From the NCBI GenBank assembly GCA_030144965.1, contig JAMPUU010000023.1, positions 1-64,000 on the forward strand: a DNA stretch of 64,000 nt. Direction: 5' to 3'. Below the pieces are notes generated by a model. It was not told the origin of the DNA and did no database searches. It saw only the letters and a list, made by a program, of their open reading frames with translations. Numbering within the stretch: position 1 is the first letter of the stretch; each line of letters starts with the position of its first letter. Shown here piece after piece: positions 36,116 to 46,937 of the stretch. The position numbers and the translations under genes are program-made. This DNA is from Nitrospira sp. BO4 (GTDB lineage Bacteria > Nitrospirota > Nitrospiria > Nitrospirales > Nitrospiraceae).

Positions 36116-38717
36116 ACGCCCGAGGCTCCGTCACCGTCGGGATCACAACAAGATTCCCGTTCTTGATATCGACCGATGCGGTATCCCCGTCCCGCAACTC
36201 TCCCTTCACCAGCAAGCGCGCAATCGGCGTTTCCAGTTCCTGCTGAATGAGGCGCTTGAGCGGTCTCGCTCCGTAGACCGGGTCATAGCCGCGTTCTCCC
36301 ACATGTGTAAGCGCTGCCGGAGTGACGCCCAGTGTAATCCGGCGTTCCGCCAATCTGCTGCGGAGGCGTTCCAGCTGAATCTCCACGATCTTGATTAGCT
36401 GTTCGGTGCCGAGCGGATGGAAGACCACCATCTCGTCGACACGGTTCAGAAACTCAGGTCGAAAATGTTGCCGTAGTTCGCTCATGACCACCGTTCTGAC
36501 CTGTTCATAGGTGGCGCCGCGTTGCTGCGCCTCCAAGATGTGCGGGCTGCCGATATTGGAGGTCATGATCAGCACCGTGTTCTTGAAGTCGACCGTGCGG
36601 CCTTGTGAATCGGTCAGCCGGCCGTCATCCAGGACCTGCAGCAGGACATTAAAGACGTCGTGATGCGCTTTTTCGATTTCATCGAACAGGATCACCGAGA
36701 ACGGACGCCGGCGAACGGCTTCAGTCAGTTGACCCCCTTCGTCGTAGCCGATATAGCCGGGAGGTGCGCCGATCAAGCGGGCGACGGTGTGCTTTTCCAT
36801 GTACTCGGACATATCGATTCTGATCAGATTTCCTTCATTGTCGAAGAGAATCGCGGCCAAGGCCCGGGCCAGCTCGGTTTTACCGACTCCCGTGGGGCCC
36901 AGGAAGAGAAACGAACCGATCGGACGATTCGGATCCTTGATGCCCGAACGGGCGCGCAGCACGGCATCCGCAACGGCTCGAACACCTTCATCCTGTCCCA
37001 CCACACGTTGATGGAGCAGCTCTTCGAGTTTCAACAACTTGTCGGTTTCTCCCTCGAGTAACCGAGAGACCGGGATGCCGGTCCATCGGCTGACCACGGC
37101 GGCAATTTCATCTTCATCAACCTCTTCTTTCAGCAGCTTGGTCTCATCCTGCTTCTTTCCTAAGTGCTGCTGTTCCAAGGACAGCTCGCGTTCCAACCGA
37201 GGCAATTCTCCGTATCGGAGTTCGGCCACTCGATTGAGGTCATAGGCTCGCTCTGCCTGATCGATCTTCAGCTTGATGTCCTCGATCGCCTCGCGTGTTT
37301 TTCGAAGCCGGGAGACGGAGGCTTTTTCCGATTCCCACCTGGTTTTGAGGGCTTGTAAGTCACGCTGCTTCTCGTTCAGTTCGGCTTCGAGAGTGCTCAA
37401 ACGGGCCGCGCTTGCGGCATCCTTCTCCTTTTTCAACGCCTCGCGTTCAATTTCCAGCTGCAGCACCTTGCGCGAGACCTCGTCCAATTCGGCCGGAAGG
37501 CTGTCGATTTCCGTTCTGAGGCGCGCCGCGGCTTCGTCGACCAAGTCGATGGCTTTATCGGGGAGGAACCGGTCTGAAATATATCGATGCGACAGCTTGG
37601 CCGCGGCGACCAGCGCGCTGTCCTTGATCCTTACACCATGGTGCACCTCATAACGCTCCTTGAGGCCGCGCAGGATGGAAATGGTGTTTTCCACGGATGG
37701 TTGGTCGACCAGGACCGTCTGAAAACGGCGTTCCAACGCGGCGTCTTTTTCGATGTGTTTGCGGTACTCGTCGAGTGTTGTGGCGCCGATGAGGTGCAAC
37801 TCGCCCCGCGCAAGCATCGGCTTCAACAGGTTGGCCGCATCCATCGCGCCTTCGGCGGCTCCGGCCCCGACGACCGTATGCAATTCATCGATGAATAGTA
37901 GAATTTGACCCTGAGAGGATTGGATTTCTTTTAAGACGGCCTTGAGCCGCTCTTCAAACTCGCCGCGGAACTTGGCGCCCGCCACGAGCGATCCCATATC
38001 CAAGGCGAAGAGCTTCTTGTGCTTGAGGCTCTCAGGCACGTCACCTTTGACGATGCGGATGGCCAGCCCCTCCACAATTGCGGTTTTCCCGACCCCTGGT
38101 TCGCCGATGAGAACCGGGTTGTTCTTCGTCCGGCGGGACAAGATCTGAATCACGCGCCGGATCTCATCATCGCGCCCGATGACGGGATCGAGCTTGCCTT
38201 GTCCGGCTAATTGGGTCAGATCGCGGCCGTATTTCACCAACGACTGGTAGGTGCTTTCAGGGTCTTGACTGGTGACACGTTGATTTCCACGCACCTGCTG
38301 CAATCCGGACAAGAAACGGTCCCTGGTGAGGCCGAGTTTCTTGAAGACGCCTCCTTCCTGGACCATTGCCAGCAGCACGTGCTCGACGCTGAGAAAATCA
38401 TCCTTCAGCGATTTTTGCTCGTCCTCCGCTCGGCTCAAGACCTGACTGAGTCGGGCAGCCACATGCATTTGGCCGGGGGAAGCGCCGCCGCCTTGCACTT
38501 GCGGCAGCTTGGCAAGGGCTTGTTCGACTGCTTGCCGAACAGCTGGCAACGCGAGCCCCGCCCCTTCGAGCAAGGCCGGAGTCGTTCCACCCTCCTGATC
38601 GAGCAGTGCCAGCAGGATGTGCTCAACATCGATGCCTTGATGGCTTCGACGTTGCGCGTGAGCAGAGGCGGCCTGCAAGGCCTCCTGCAGTTTGATCGTC
38701 ATTCGATTCATGTCCAT
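36105..38717 (-). CDS. clpB: ATP-dependent disaggregase ClpB
   Basis: 870 aa, full length. N-domain (residues 1-145, two repeats beginning [10 protein letters not shown] and [11 protein letters not shown]), NBD1 with [13 protein letters not shown] and [12 protein letters not shown], the coiled-coil M domain (about 400-530, [19 protein letters not shown]...), NBD2 with [29 protein letters not shown] and a C-terminal sensor-2 [10 protein letters not shown]. The M domain and lack of the ClpP-binding loop make it ClpB rather than ClpA/C. Works with DnaK to refold aggregated proteins. No CIRCE operator seen upstream. Confidence 0.97.
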   Translation of the reverse strand: MDMNRMTIKLQEALQAASAHAQRRSHQGIDVEHILLALLDQEGGTTPALLEGAGLALPAVRQAVEQALAKLPQVQGGGASPGQMHVAARLSQVLSRAEDEQKSLKDDFLSVEHVLLAMVQEGGVFKKLGLTRDRFLSGLQQVRGNQRVTSQDPESTYQSLVKYGRDLTQLAGQGKLDPVIGRDDEIRRVIQILSRRTKNNPVLIGEPGVGKTAIVEGLAIRIVKGDVPESLKHKKLFALDMGSLVAGAKFRGEFEERLKAVLKEIQSSQGQILLFIDELHTVVGAGAAEGAMDAANLLKPMLARGELHLIGATTLDEYRKHIEKDAALERRFQTVLVDQPSVENTISILRGLKERYEVHHGVRIKDSALVAAAKLSHRYISDRFLPDKAIDLVDEAAARLRTEIDSLPAELDEVSRKVLQLEIEREALKKEKDAASAARLSTLEAELNEKQRDLQALKTRWESEKASVSRLRKTREAIEDIKLKIDQAERAYDLNRVAELRYGELPRLERELSLEQQHLGKKQDETKLLKEEVDEDEIAAVVSRWTGIPVSRLLEGETDKLLKLEELLHQRVVGQDEGVRAVADAVLRARSGIKDPNRPIGSFLFLGPTGVGKTELARALAAILFDNEGNLIRIDMSEYMEKHTVARLIGAPPGYIGYDEGGQLTEAVRRRPFSVILFDEIEKAHHDVFNVLLQVLDDGRLTDSQGRTVDFKNTVLIMTSNIGSPHILEAQQRGATYEQVRTVVMSELRQHFRPEFLNRVDEMVVFHPLGTEQLIKIVEIQLERLRSRLAERRITLGVTPAALTHVGERGYDPVYGARPLKRLIQQELETPIARLLVKGELRDGDTASVDIKNGNLVVIPTVTEPRASTR

Positions 38718-38858
38718 GGTTATTCACCCGTATAAATGTATGTCGATGAACCATCTGATAATCATTAGGAGGAGCAAGTCAACCGAGAATCTATATTCTG
38801 CCGGCGACGCGACTAGATCTTGACCTCTTCGGAAATCCCGACTAGGGTACGGATCGAT

Positions 38859-39689
38859 ATGGTGAACCTCGTTTCGGCCACACTCCAGCTATATCGGCAA
38901 GTCTTCTACGCGACGGGACGCTCGCTCGCTCGAAGCTGGGTGACCATGGTGGCGCTCATCGCATTTGCCGTCCTGTTCCTGGGGGTCGCGAGGATCGCCG
39001 CCCCTTTGGGTATGGCCGGAGGATTTCTGCTCGGTATCGCGAATGCCTTGTTGGTGGGTGCGACGCTGCGGTTGATCGAACAATCTCTCAGCGGGTCGCG
39101 AAGCATCCAACTGGCTGATGTGACCGAAAGCTTCGGGCATTACTTCTGGGACGTGATCGGTGTCGGATTCGTGTTGTGGCTGCCTACGTTGTTGCTGGAT
39201 ATGGGAATGCAGGCCAATCCGTATGGCCAGTTCCTATTGTCGGCGTTTCTGCTCATGGTCTTCATTCTGTTGAACCCGGCGCCGGAAGTGATCTATCAAG
39301 TCCGGCACGATTCAACCCTCGACGTCTTCAAGACCGCCTATGAATTCGTGTTGGAACATTGGATCGAGTGGTTCTTGCCGTTTGTGGTGCTCATCCTACC
39401 TCTGGTGCTTTCTCCAAGCGGCCTGCAGGAGTTTTTTTCGCTTTCCGGCAGTGTCGGCCGGGGGGCCGGCCTCGACTTCTTGCAAATTCTCATGTTGCCG
39501 TTCACCGCCATAGGGGGATGGCTGTCCTACGTGGGGATCGATTCCGACGCGCAGGGGATTCTGCTTCTGCTGCTAACCCCGCCTATGACTATGGCAATCT
39601 TGCTATTCCGCGGCCATCTTTTTGCATTGCTCCGTGGGTCTTCCAGACGGCAACGTCTGTTCTCTCACCAGCTTGACGCCAGACAGTAG
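38859..39689 (+). CDS. multi-spanning membrane protein
   Basis: 276 aa from MVNLVSATLQ. Six hydrophobic segments, the first at MVALIAFAVLFLGVARI; other loops include EQSLSGSRSIQLADVTESFGHYFWDV and QVRHDSTLDVFKTAYEFVLEHWIEW. No recognised family; resembles uncharacterised inner-membrane proteins of about this length. A start at 38820 would add 13 non-hydrophobic residues. Confidence 0.7.
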   Translation: MVNLVSATLQLYRQVFYATGRSLARSWVTMVALIAFAVLFLGVARIAAPLGMAGGFLLGIANALLVGATLRLIEQSLSGSRSIQLADVTESFGHYFWDVIGVGFVLWLPTLLLDMGMQANPYGQFLLSAFLLMVFILLNPAPEVIYQVRHDSTLDVFKTAYEFVLEHWIEWFLPFVVLILPLVLSPSGLQEFFSLSGSVGRGAGLDFLQILMLPFTAIGGWLSYVGIDSDAQGILLLLLTPPMTMAILLFRGHLFALLRGSSRRQRLFSHQLDARQ

Positions 39690-39855
39690 GGAACTTCGTT
39701 CGCAACACGCTGTTGTCTCAGTTCTTTTCGTTACACTTGGAGCAACTCCAGTCAGTTCTCAGTGCCCTTGCTGTCTAATGAGCTTGTGATTTGGAGCTGA
39801 AATAGTGTATGGGTTATCCTACACCTGAGTTCGGCCCCTTCATGATGCTGTCCAG

Positions 39856-41346
39856 GTGAGGCACGAACTCATGCGGCTTTCAATATTTTGGCGCCTGGTC
39901 ATGACCTCCCTGGTCATTATTACAGTGATGGGAGGCGTCAATCTTTACGCGCTCTTTCAGCTTCGACAATTGACGGCCATGAGCACTCAGATGGCATCCT
40001 ACCATTATCCGGCCGTCGAATCCGCGAAGCGGCTCTTGGGTTCGGTCTACGCTCAATTGAACAGTGAAAAAAAGTTCCTCGCAACAAAAGATCAGACCTT
40101 CCTGACGAATTTGACTGAGGAGGTTGACGAGTTCCAGCGTAATCTTCAGCTGTTACAGAACCAGGAAAACTCTACTCAGGGGTTGAAACTGCTGCGAGAG
40201 ACAGGCGATTTGCTGCAAGAACGGTTGAGGCTTTTTCGGGATGAATTCCAGAAGGCGAAAGGGAGATCCCGTCAGGCCATTCTGGAGTACGAAACAAAAC
40301 GTGATGCCCTCATGGATCAGATGTCTGCCTCGATTCAGAGCTACATCGACCTGCATGAGGTGCGGGTAAGCGTCGGGGTCAGCGAATCACGTTCGAGTGC
40401 AGCTCAAGCGGAGGCTGTCACGGAACAACTTGTGCTGGTTGCCTTGGTGTTTGGGTTGGGACTGGCCGGCATCGCCAGCTATACGATTTTGCGCCCGCTC
40501 CGACAGCTGCAAGGGCACATCAAACAGATCGGACAAGGGAATTTCGGCACGTCCCTCCAGATCAAGGCTCCGGCCGAACTGCGAGATCTGGTGGATACCG
40601 TGAATTGGATGGGCAGAAAGTTGCAAGAGATCGATGATATGAAAACGGAATTCTTGGCGCACGTGTCCCACGAGTTGCGTACGCCGATGGCCTCGATTCA
40701 AGAGGGGACGCATCTGCTCCTTGACGAAATTCCCGGGCCGCTGGTGCAGGAGCAGCGAACAACGCTCCGGATCATGGCCGACAGCAGCCGGCGCTTGATC
40801 CACCTGATCAACACGATTCTGGATCTGTCGAAAATGGAAGCCGGCATGATGGAATACCGCATCGTCCCGGTGGACCTCCACCGAATCGCTGAAATCTCCA
40901 TCAACAAGGTTCGCCTTCTTGCCGACTCCAAGCATGTTCAGCTGGTGTTAGAAAGTGTCGGTGAACGGGCTTGGGTCAAGGCAGATGCCTCTCGTCTTGA
41001 ACAGGTGTTGGACAATCTCTTGTCGAACGCTCTGAAATTCAGCCCTGAGGGAGGCGTGGTGAAGGTTCATATGAACCCCGATCTACAAGCCGGAGTTCTC
41101 GAAGTTTCCGTTTCTGATACGGGACCCGGAATCGCCCCGGAAGATCTCCCACATATTTTTGAACGATTCTATCAAGGTCGCACAAAAGTAAAGCAGACGG
41201 CGGGGAGTGGATTGGGTCTGGCATTAGCCAAGAAGGTGGTCGAAGCCCATGGTGGAAGAATCTGGATTGAAAGTGAGAAAGGCAAGGGGGCGACTGTACG
41301 GTTTATCCTACGGTTGACGAAACCGGAAAAGGCAGGGCAATCGTGA
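39856..41346 (+). CDS. sensor histidine kinase (GlrK/QseE-like)
   Basis: 496 aa. TM1 residues 10-30, a helical periplasmic part of about 160 residues, TM2 near 195-215 (LVALVFGLGLAGIASYTIL), HAMP to about 265, HisKA with FLAHVSHELRTPMAS (His near 272), N box DNLLSNALKFSP, G1 DTGPGIAPEDLPHIFERFYQ and G2 GSGLGLALAKKVV. All catalytic boxes are intact. Followed with a 4-base overlap by a lipoprotein and then a sigma54-type regulator, the order of E. coli glrK-qseG-glrR, which senses envelope stress. Confidence 0.93.
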   Translation: MRHELMRLSIFWRLVMTSLVIITVMGGVNLYALFQLRQLTAMSTQMASYHYPAVESAKRLLGSVYAQLNSEKKFLATKDQTFLTNLTEEVDEFQRNLQLLQNQENSTQGLKLLRETGDLLQERLRLFRDEFQKAKGRSRQAILEYETKRDALMDQMSASIQSYIDLHEVRVSVGVSESRSSAAQAEAVTEQLVLVALVFGLGLAGIASYTILRPLRQLQGHIKQIGQGNFGTSLQIKAPAELRDLVDTVNWMGRKLQEIDDMKTEFLAHVSHELRTPMASIQEGTHLLLDEIPGPLVQEQRTTLRIMADSSRRLIHLINTILDLSKMEAGMMEYRIVPVDLHRIAEISINKVRLLADSKHVQLVLESVGERAWVKADASRLEQVLDNLLSNALKFSPEGGVVKVHMNPDLQAGVLEVSVSDTGPGIAPEDLPHIFERFYQGRTKVKQTAGSGLGLALAKKVVEAHGGRIWIESEKGKGATVRFILRLTKPEKAGQS

Positions 41347-42119
41347 GCAGAACGACTCGGTCTATCACAGCTGGCCACATCGTGATTTCTCTCTTGTTAG
41401 TCGGATGTGCTTCCTGGACGACACCAGCCCCCTCGTCCCGTCCTTATTTCAAGGCCGAACCTCAAGAAGTCAAAATGTTTCAAATGCTTACGAGGAAACA
41501 AGAGGGTTTGGTTCCGAAGTGCAGTCAGTCGAGCTCCTGTGACCATGTATATTTTACACTCGGACTACTGGGTCTCTATGAAAGTCGCGAAGTTGCAGAG
41601 AAATATTTCGGCAAGGTCTTGGCGGTGGCTCCTATAAGCCAACTGGCAGAGTCGAGTAAAGCCTGGCTCCAGCTCTTGAAGGAGCCTGTGGTTCCAGGAC
41701 GGAAATCTTGGTCCGAAGCTGTGTTGACTGCCCCTGTCATTGCGGAGACCAATACATCATTGGCGCTGACTGCCGATCGTCTGGTGCGGGATTTGCTAGA
41801 CAGAGAAATGGTTATCCACCAGCTTCGCTCCTCCAGGGAAGACGATTCTGAAGCGGTTGAGGCCTTGCAGCGCGAACTAGTGGATCGAGACCACAAGATT
41901 GAGTCACTGCAGTCGAAGAAAGAGTCAGTGAAGACATCAGCCGACCCGTCAATGATTCAAAATCTGCAAAAGCAGCTCGCCGAGCGGGACAGAAAGGTGG
42001 AGGAACTTTCGACGCAGCTGGAGGCTTTGAAACGTATCGATCAGGAAATGCGGGAAAAGGTGCGCCCAATCCGCCCGCCGGTGACCGTTCCGGTGCCAGG
42101 TCCTGACATGACACCCTAG
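41343..42119 (+). CDS. QseG-like coiled-coil lipoprotein
   Basis: 258 aa, GTG start overlapping the kinase stop. Lipobox LLLVGC (Cys near 22). Residues 40-150 are helical (KMFQMLTRKQEGL, HVYFTLGLLGLYESREVAEKYFGKVL), and residues 150-240 form a coiled coil (ALQRELVDRDHKIESLQSK..., QLAERDRKVEELSTQLEAL). In E. coli the lipoprotein between kinase and regulator (QseG) modulates the kinase; position and architecture suggest the same here, although sequence similarity cannot be checked by eye. Confidence 0.78.
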   Translation: MSRTTRSITAGHIVISLLLVGCASWTTPAPSSRPYFKAEPQEVKMFQMLTRKQEGLVPKCSQSSSCDHVYFTLGLLGLYESREVAEKYFGKVLAVAPISQLAESSKAWLQLLKEPVVPGRKSWSEAVLTAPVIAETNTSLALTADRLVRDLLDREMVIHQLRSSREDDSEAVEALQRELVDRDHKIESLQSKKESVKTSADPSMIQNLQKQLAERDRKVEELSTQLEALKRIDQEMREKVRPIRPPVTVPVPGPDMTP

Positions 42120-42143
42120 CAAATACGACAAGGAACATTGAAT

Positions 42144-43562
42144 ATGGAACAAGAGAATATTCTCGTAGTCGACGACGATGAAGGGTTGCTGCATCTGCTG
42201 AAGATGCGGTTATCCGCCATGGGATTTATAGTCACGCCTTGTACGACAGGGCAGGATGCGGTCGGTGAGGCCAAGAAAACCATGTTCAATTTGGCTATTA
42301 CCGATCTCCGTCTTCGCGGAGAGGACGGACTCGACGTGACCGAAGAGCTGCTGAGAAGTCATCCCGGACTTCCGGTCATTATTCTCACGGCCCATGGGAG
42401 TATTCCCAACGCGGTGGAGGCGATGCAACGAGGGGCGTTCGGCTATCTGACGAAACCGTTTGATGACAAGGAACTCAAGGCCACCATTGAAAAAGCACTT
42501 GCTCAGCAGCGGATGAGCCGCGAGATTCAGCGTCTCAAATCGTTGGTCAAGGAACTGTACGGACTCGAGAATGTCGTGGCGCGAAGTCCGGCAATGCAAC
42601 GGCTCTTCCAGCAAATCGCGCAGGTCGCCGATTCAGACGCCACCATCTTGCTGTTTGGAGAAACCGGCACCGGCAAAGAAGTGATGGCTCGTGTCATCCA
42701 TACAAATAGTCGACGCAATAAAGGTCCCTTCGTGGCGCTTAACTGCGCCGCTATACCCGAAACGCTGTTCGAGAGCGAGCTGTTCGGACATGTCAAGGGC
42801 GCCTTTACGAGCGCCCATGGGGCGAAGCGAGGGTTGTTCCAAATGGCCAACGGCGGCACGCTGTTCCTCGATGAGATCGGCGAGATGCCGCTGTCCATGC
42901 AGGTGAAATTATTGCGTGCCGTGCAGGAGCGGGAGATTCGAGAGGTGGGATCCGAGAACTCGGTCAAAGTCGATGTTCGCATCATTGCCGCGACCAATAA
43001 AGACCTCGGGGAGGCCGTGAAGAACGGGACGTTCCGGAACGATCTGTACTATCGCATTTCCGTGGTCCCCTTGTTCGTTCCGCCGTTGCGGGATCGCCGC
43101 GACGATATTCCGCTTTTGGCGCAACATTTCCTCAAGCTCAGCATGAAACGAGCCAATAAGGACGTGAAAGGATTCACGCCCGCCGCACTCCATCGACTCA
43201 TGATCAATCCCTGGCCCGGCAACGTACGGGAACTGGAAAACGTGGTTGAAAAGGCCGTGGTCATGTCACGGCAAGACATGTTGACGCCGGATTTGTTGCC
43301 GGCGGTCAGTGTGTCGGCCGAGTCTCCGCTCAAACCGCTCACGGAAGCCAAAGAAGAATTCGAACGGACCTATCTGAAAAATGTGCTCCAGTTGACGGGC
43401 GGGAATATCTCGCGCGCTGCTCAATTTGCCGGCAGGTACAGGGCCGATTTTTATAAGATGCTGAGAAAGTACGGCCTTCACCCCTCCACGACGAAGGGAA
43501 AATCGGACTCTGAACTGGAAGAGCTGGAAACCGAAGCAAATTTGACCGAGGCGGAGCGATAG
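42144..43562 (+). CDS. sigma54-dependent response regulator (GlrR/NtrC type)
   Basis: 472 aa from [12 protein letters not shown]. Receiver domain 1-120 with Asp54 in [12 protein letters not shown] and the conserved Lys in [11 protein letters not shown]+ domain with Walker A GETGTGKE and [12 protein letters not shown]; Fis-like helix-turn-helix at the C-terminus ([21 protein letters not shown]). The sigma54-contact loop, normally GAFTGA, reads GAFTSA. It would activate a sigma54 promoter in response to the upstream kinase. A terminator follows. Confidence 0.95.
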   Translation: MEQENILVVDDDEGLLHLLKMRLSAMGFIVTPCTTGQDAVGEAKKTMFNLAITDLRLRGEDGLDVTEELLRSHPGLPVIILTAHGSIPNAVEAMQRGAFGYLTKPFDDKELKATIEKALAQQRMSREIQRLKSLVKELYGLENVVARSPAMQRLFQQIAQVADSDATILLFGETGTGKEVMARVIHTNSRRNKGPFVALNCAAIPETLFESELFGHVKGAFTSAHGAKRGLFQMANGGTLFLDEIGEMPLSMQVKLLRAVQEREIREVGSENSVKVDVRIIAATNKDLGEAVKNGTFRNDLYYRISVVPLFVPPLRDRRDDIPLLAQHFLKLSMKRANKDVKGFTPAALHRLMINPWPGNVRELENVVEKAVVMSRQDMLTPDLLPAVSVSAESPLKPLTEAKEEFERTYLKNVLQLTGGNISRAAQFAGRYRADFYKMLRKYGLHPSTTKGKSDSELEELETEANLTEAER

Positions 43563-43601
43563 ATCTCGATCTTCGATCGTCATGCATCGGCGGACTTGGA
43601 G

Positions 43602-43631
43602 AGGCCGCGTCTCAATTGACGCGGCCTTTGT
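43602..43631 (+). terminator. intrinsic terminator of the kinase-regulator operon
   Basis: aggccgcgtc (43602-43611), loop tcaatt, gacgcggcct (43618-43627), then ttgt. GC-rich 10-bp stem 40 bases after the regulator stop. Confidence 0.8.
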
Positions 43632-43782
43632 GTTTGAACACGTGTGCTCCATTGACCGGGTTCTTCATCTTGTAGTCCCTGGCCGCTTCGTTATGTCTCG
43701 ACCTTTCCCATTGCAGTCAAAGTACTCGGCGCTTAGGATATTCTTGGCTGATTGCCGCCATATTGAGAAAGGAGAACTACGT

Positions 43783-44370
43783 ATGATGCGATATGGGAAA
43801 TCCATGATTGTCCTCGCAGGGACGTTGATCATGGCCTCTACCGTCACACTGGCGCCGCCGGTTCTCGGTGAAGGAGGGGCTCGCCGTGATGTGGTACGTC
43901 ATGCGGCCGAATCGGCGGGGGCGGAACGCGCCGCGCCGTCGTCGCTGTCCCAACATGCAACGATCATGAGTCGGGATGGACAAGTGGTTCGCAAAGGCAG
44001 CAATGGATGGACGTGTGTACCCGACGATCCCAATACATCCGGTACGGACTCAATATGTATGAACGAACCGTGGCGTAATTTTTGGGAGGCTTTGAAAGAT
44101 AAGAAGAAGCCCGCCGTCACTCAAGTGGGAATCGCGTATATGCTCCAGGGGGACAGGCCTGTGAGCAACACCGATCCCTATGCCACAGAACCCAAGCCTG
44201 GCGACGAGTGGGTGGAAGGAGTCGGCGCGCATCTCATGATTCTGCTCCCGGATGCAGGTTTGCTGAAAAATGTGCCGACCGATTCGAAAAACGGAGGACC
44301 CTGGATCATGTGGGCCGGCACCCCCTATGCCCATTTAATGGTTCCCATCGACAGTTACCCTTCACGGTAA
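43783..44370 (+). CDS. secreted protein of unknown function
   Basis: 195 aa from MMRYGKSMIV (AAAGGAG 9 bases before). The signal peptide ends near PPVLGEGG. Mature blocks: TIMSRDGQVVRKGSNGWTCVPDDP, ICMNEPWRNFWEALKDKKKPAVTQVGIAYMLQGD and a C-terminal WAGTPYAHLMVPI. The pattern recurs in uncharacterised exported proteins of environmental bacteria. Two Cys could form a disulfide. Ends in its own terminator. Confidence 0.78.
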   Translation: MMRYGKSMIVLAGTLIMASTVTLAPPVLGEGGARRDVVRHAAESAGAERAAPSSLSQHATIMSRDGQVVRKGSNGWTCVPDDPNTSGTDSICMNEPWRNFWEALKDKKKPAVTQVGIAYMLQGDRPVSNTDPYATEPKPGDEWVEGVGAHLMILLPDAGLLKNVPTDSKNGGPWIMWAGTPYAHLMVPIDSYPSR

Positions 44371-44400
44371 CCGGATATCGGTATCCCTTATCCGGTCGGG

Positions 44401-44437
44401 GATTGCTCAAGCTCTCGAAGGCCTGAGCAATCTCTTT
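44401..44437 (+). terminator. intrinsic terminator
   Basis: gattgctca (44401-44409) pairs with tgagcaatc (44424-44432), followed by tcttt. Lies 30 bases after the secreted-protein stop. Confidence 0.75.
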
Positions 44438-44573
44438 CCCCTCGAGCTGCTATGAGGCCAAGAACGATGATTGGGCGCGTCCGTGCAAGGAGAAGTCGAA
44501 ATAGTCGGCGCATCTTGCCACGCAGAAGGCTGGTCAGAATTCTGTTTTACAGGACGGTCAGCAAGATAGCGGC

Positions 44574-44741
44574 CTAAAGTGGTTCAGCCAGGTTTTTGAG
44601 CAATTCAGTCGCGCAGAGCCGCACGACTCCGGCCTCGTCTTTGGTGAGATGTTCCCCTCGCGCCACAACACGTTGTATCTGTTCGCTCACTGAAATAAAG
44701 TCCACGATCTCCTGTCTGAAGCCGTTCATGTAAGTTTCCAT
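44574..44741 (-). CDS. small helical microprotein
   Basis: 55 aa, preceded by GGAGG on the minus strand. Reads METYMNGFRQEIVDFISV..., then EQIQRVVARGEHLTKDEAGVVRLCATELLKN, predicted two or three helices. Its N-terminal half resembles the segment encoded at 48088-48201 (REEIRQFVVASEHLLRI). No known family. First of the small genes of the accessory region. Confidence 0.65.
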   Translation of the reverse strand: METYMNGFRQEIVDFISVSEQIQRVVARGEHLTKDEAGVVRLCATELLKNLAEPL

Positions 44742-45235
44742 GCGAGCAAACCTCCATGCGTTGTGAGGGGTTGAGCGTGTGGTGCGTTCAGATATTCAAG
44801 ATAATCTCTCAGCCGGCCCAGTCAAGGCCCCCAAGATCTTCGGCTCGAATTTAAGGGGACTACACTACTCGTCGCGCGAGAATTGCCGAGTTGCAGAAGG
44901 CGGGTATGATGCTGTGAGATTCGCGGTTTACAAAGATCAACTCGACCACACGCATTCTGTCATGTCTGCCTGATGATGCAGCAGCTCGCATACCGCAAAA
45001 GAACCATGCTCCCGCATCCTTTGTTCGAGTGCGGCTGCGGACTTTTCTATCAGGACGCAGGCCACGCAAGCATCCTTGGACATGCGCTATGCTACACTCG
45101 AGATATATCATTTCAGGCTAGGAATACTCCTAAACACCACAAGCTCCGGCAAGTGCCAGGACTTCCTGTCAAGGTCAACTTCCCTGGACGCTTGGGTTTT
45201 TGGTTGAGCAAGAGAGAAAAGTCTGCTTCGAGAGA

Positions 45236-45469
45236 TCAGTTGAGAGGTCCTCGGATGGGACCGCGTGCATCGATCTCACCTCGCGCTACCTCCAGCGCTG
45301 CTGCTTCCGCCTGCTCACGAGTAGAGAAGCTGCCGGTGGCTTGCCCGGTCGACCTCGACAATCCTGTTGGCCCGAGTTCAAGTATTGTGTACTCACAGAT
45401 CCATGCTCCCTTGTCCTGCTGACAGGACCTCAATTGGATCGACCGCCCTTCATAGCTTGATCCCGTCAT
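45236..45469 (-). CDS. small-repeat-family protein P1 (unrecognised family)
   Basis: 77 aa from MTGSSYEGRSIQL; GGAGG lies 8 bases upstream. Shares with six other proteins in this window the order Y-x-G-R-x-I-x-L, W-x-C-x-Y-x-I, G-S-F-S/T, EAxAAALE-A, I-D. Predicted shape: beta-hairpin, beta strand, alpha helix. The frame is open further upstream but only the SD-preceded start gives the family length. No signal peptide. Function unknown. Confidence 0.75.
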   Translation of the reverse strand: MTGSSYEGRSIQLRSCQQDKGAWICEYTILELGPTGLSRSTGQATGSFSTREQAEAAALEVARGEIDARGPIRGPLN

Positions 45470-46074
45470 TGTCGTTTCCTCCGGCTGATGGACGCTAGTC
45501 CGTGCCTCCCTGCGCACATCGACCGTCGTTGTAATCCCAAGAATAGCCGTATACATAAAATGCGCTTCCGATTCCGTGAGTGCGTTCTTTTCCGGCAGAG
45601 GCTTCTCGATCGGCACACAGGCTGACAAAAAGGAACCCGCGGATCGGTGGAATACTGGCCTTCGATTGTCCTTCGGCATTGTCTTCTTATAGTTCCTAAA
45701 GAGTGCTGCCCCTCCCGCGCCACGCTAAGTTGCCAGGGTTGATTAGAATACGATACATTCCAGAATGAGTACTCGCCACCTGGGAAGGAGACTAGGGCCA
45801 AAGAAGCAAGCCTGTAGTCTCAGATGGCTTATATCGAATGGAAGCGAAGAAGCGTGATGTTGAAATTCTTCTTACCGGCGATTCGATTCCCAATAGCGGG
45901 AAATAATCCGCTATGATGATTGTCCTTCGCCCATGGGATCAAGTGAGTGTAAAAAGAGTGAGCAGCCTATGGCTCGACCGTGACTGACACAAACGGAAGA
46001 TGTATGAGTGCAGGCCGTTTGAAACCGCGATAACTCCTTGTCAGGGTCTTATGGTTGCAAAGTGCCTAGACTTG
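45470..46074. other. intergenic accessory DNA, no supported gene
   Basis: Overlapping open frames on the minus strand lack SD sites. One segment (PIEKPLPEKNALTESEAHFMYTA) is read in frame with P1 and may be a remnant. A short palindrome tagcgggaaataatccgcta lies near 45893. Confidence 0.45.
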
Positions 46075-46332
46075 TTATTTAGTGGTAAAGACCTGAGTAG
46101 TGGAACGGATCGCAATCCGTTCTGAAGTTTGCAAAGACTTCCACACAGCTAGCGTCTCGAATGACTTGGGGGCAACCTTGGCAGACTTTGCCGCCCGACT
46201 TTTGCGTCGGTTGTGGGAGATGGTCCGATCGATGATGGCACCACAATTTATGCAGTTCCAAGTGTAGAATGCAAAAAAGAAGTCTGAAAGCCGCTCTAGC
46301 CTCAACATACCATTACATTTTGGACATTCCAT
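46075..46332 (-). CDS. zinc-ribbon microprotein Z1
   Basis: 85 aa from MECPKCNGMLRLERL, after ggaggagggg. Two CxxC pairs, CPKC at residues 3-6 and CINC near 28-31 (NCINCGAIIDRTISHNRRK), separated by an aromatic stretch FFFAFYTWN. A single zinc ribbon followed by a basic tail. Similar CxxC microproteins are at 51200, 59498 and 60789. Function unknown; nucleic-acid or protein binding is possible. Confidence 0.7.
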   Translation of the reverse strand: MECPKCNGMLRLERLSDFFFAFYTWNCINCGAIIDRTISHNRRKSRAAKSAKVAPKSFETLAVWKSLQTSERIAIRSTTQVFTTK

Positions 46333-46937
46333 AACCCCTCCTCCGATATAAAATGAACGCTCCGAGGAGGGGAGCAAATTTTGATCCTTAAGATGCAGCA
46401 ATACTTTCAGCGGTTTGGAAAGTTCCAGCATCCACAATTGAACATAGACTGACGCTCTGCGTACACTGTGGTACGCAGCCTACCGAAATGGCCTCATTCG
46501 CCCGATTCACCAAGAGCAGAGCTCTCACCTGCCCGTTGTACTTTGTTTCGACGACTAGCCATCAATCCAGCGCGTTGTTGCCACCACAATGGGTTCCCGG
46601 ATCTTCGCAAGGCGAACGCCGTCGGAAGTAAAGCCGGCGGACAAGGAGGCCCAGCCACCCAACCAATCGCCAATCAAAGAGGACCTATCCCGATCCCAAT
46701 ACGTCTATTTCTCGATGAGAAGAATGTGCTGCGGTCATCACTTTACAAGTATCGCAATGGGTCAATCTTTCGCGTTAGCGCTTGATAAGCCTGACGACCA
46801 AAGACGACATTCAGATATTTGCCTCAGCGCCCAGCAGAATTAGTGTCACAAACAGAGCCAGTGCCTAGTTGTTGCGCATCTCTGGCTTCTTGTAGGTTCA
46901 GATGTCTGAGGTAATGGTGAGTGAATGGAGAGCGACA
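46333..46937. other. intergenic; possible degraded recombinase tail
   Basis: Bases 46488-46545 (cctcattcgcccgattcacc...) resemble 59930-59985 (cctgattcgcctgattcacc...), the DNA just beyond the tRNA-Thr fragment at 59838. Such DNA next to a tRNA end often belongs to an integrase gene 3' end, but no integrase catalytic motif is left. The SD of P2 (ggagag) ends the gap. Confidence 0.4.

Noticed and set aside
36660..38735. Several + strand frames of 60-174 codons
   Set aside because: All lie antisense to the intact clpB gene and have no SD or motif.
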